A DNA stretch of 24,808 nt from Sphingobacterium sp. UBA6711 (lineage in GTDB: Bacteria; Bacteroidota; Bacteroidia; Sphingobacteriales; Sphingobacteriaceae). This document shows positions 24,099-24,808 of the stretch, piece after piece (the stretch's first letter is position 1; each line of letters starts with the position of its first letter). The notes under the pieces were generated by a model. That model searched no databases, was not told the origin of the DNA, and was given only the letters and a program-made list of their open reading frames with translations. The DNA is taken from NCBI GenBank assembly GCA_002454415.1, contig DKIT01000140.1, positions 61,915 through 86,722 on the forward strand, read 5' to 3'. Both the position numbers and the translations under genes were made by a program.

Positions 24099-24808
24099 AT
24101 GGCAAAAACCAAACAGATAATAGTAATAGGATCAGTAGTAGCCTTAGTTGCTGTGCTTTTAGCGCAGCCTATTAAAGGTTTGGTGAACAAAGAAAAACAA
24201 ACTGCTGCAGCATCTGAATCGAAGCCTTCCAATGAGGTAAACTTGGAAAATATATCTTCGATGACAAAACAAAGTTTAGATGCTAGTTTAGTCAAAGAAA
24301 TTTCCGATATTGAGGGCCAAGTTGCAAAAGCTTCTGGAGAGGATAAGATAAAGCTGTTGCAACAGTTGGCAAATAAGTGGGACGATGTTGCAAAACCAGC
24401 TCCGCAGGCATTTGTTTACGAGGAGATGGCAAAGGTTTCACCCAAGTTTGAATATTGGTTGAAAGCAGGTAATGCCTATCGTGCTGCTTATACAAATTTG
24501 CAGGATTCTACTTTAGCCCAAGCGTTAAATCAAAATGCTATCCATGCATACGAAGCAGCGTTAAAAGCGAATACAGGTAGCTTGGATGCAAAAACAGGAT
24601 TAGGTGCCGCAATGGTATCAGGAACGAATAATCCCATGGCAGGTATTGCCTTATTGCGGGAAGTCGTTGCTGCTGATCCTAAAAACTTAGAAGCAAACAA
24701 AACTTTGGGATTGTTTTCATTGCAATCCCGTCAGTTTGACAAGGCTATTGAGCGTTTTAAGACCGTTATCGATCAAAAACCCGATGCTGAGTCATACTTT
24801 TACTTAGC
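24099..24808 (+). CDS. TPR-containing membrane-anchored protein (3' end outside window)
   Basis: An open frame from ATG 24099 runs to the window edge without a stop (236 codons plus two bases), so the protein is partial. One N-terminal membrane segment (about 6-25, 'IIVIGSVVALVAVLLAQPI') is followed by a Lys/Ser/Glu-rich stretch and then TPR helices: 'YWLKAGNAYRAAYTN', 'AIHAYEAALKANTG', 'AGIALLREVVAADPKN', 'ALLR' and 'QFDKAIERFKTVIDQKPDA', the last being a near-consensus TPR. Topology is most likely N-in with the TPR domain in the periplasm. It begins 18 nt after the HU stop. Function is unknown; it is probably conserved beside HU. Confidence 0.85.
   Translation, partial: MAKTKQIIVIGSVVALVAVLLAQPIKGLVNKEKQTAAASESKPSNEVNLENISSMTKQSLDASLVKEISDIEGQVAKASGEDKIKLLQQLANKWDDVAKPAPQAFVYEEMAKVSPKFEYWLKAGNAYRAAYTNLQDSTLAQALNQNAIHAYEAALKANTGSLDAKTGLGAAMVSGTNNPMAGIALLREVVAADPKNLEANKTLGLFSLQSRQFDKAIERFKTVIDQKPDAESYFYL

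Overview
The window looks like chromosomal DNA of a Sphingobacterium/Pedobacter-type member of the Bacteroidota. The evidence is moderate A+T content, promoters of the form TTG-N19-21-TAnnTTTG (two perfect copies sit just ahead of the two complete tRNA genes), few Shine-Dalgarno sites, a TonB-dependent receptor with an N-terminal carboxypeptidase-like domain, a tricorn-type protease, LytTR and 7TMR-DISM two-component proteins, and an HU gene followed by a TPR gene. This is inference from family content; no marker gene such as 16S rRNA is present.

Layout. 1-327: 3' end of one tRNA, then tRNA-Arg(CCU). 545-1735 (-): a YbjJ-like MFS transporter. 1736-2152: a divergent control region with a 14-bp inverted repeat and repeated palindromes. 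2153-5353 (+): an exported tricorn-like S41 protease closed by a strong terminator. 5647-6399 (+): a Cys4/TM/periplasmic-domain protein. 6503-6575: tRNA-Lys(CUU). 6818-7282 (+): a stand-alone receiver. 7373-12306 (-): a four-gene run of GNAT-like acyltransferase, SAM methyltransferase, 7TMR-DISM histidine kinase and receiver-kinase hybrid. 12515-13849 (-): an exported amidohydrolase. 14106-15236 (+): an SH3-domain lipoprotein. 15377-16328 (+): two tandem paralogous exported small proteins. 16373-18932 (-): TPR protein, LytS-like kinase and LytTR regulator. 19077-21224 (-): a TonB-dependent receptor. 21484-23548 (+): a D-2-hydroxyacid dehydrogenase and an alpha-oxoamine-synthase-like PLP enzyme. 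23796-24808 (+): HU and a truncated TPR membrane protein.

The most unusual part is 6818-12306. A GNAT-fold protein with a LuxI/FeeM-reminiscent 'SR' motif is translationally coupled to a methyltransferase, 7-10 nt later comes a 7-TM sensor kinase of a small-ligand-sensing architecture, then a soluble receiver-kinase, and a single-domain receiver of the same subtype faces the operon. None of the five has a DNA-binding output. A plausible but unproven reading is a self-contained 'make a small molecule, sense it, relay it' module. No insertion sequences, CRISPR arrays or phage genes were seen.
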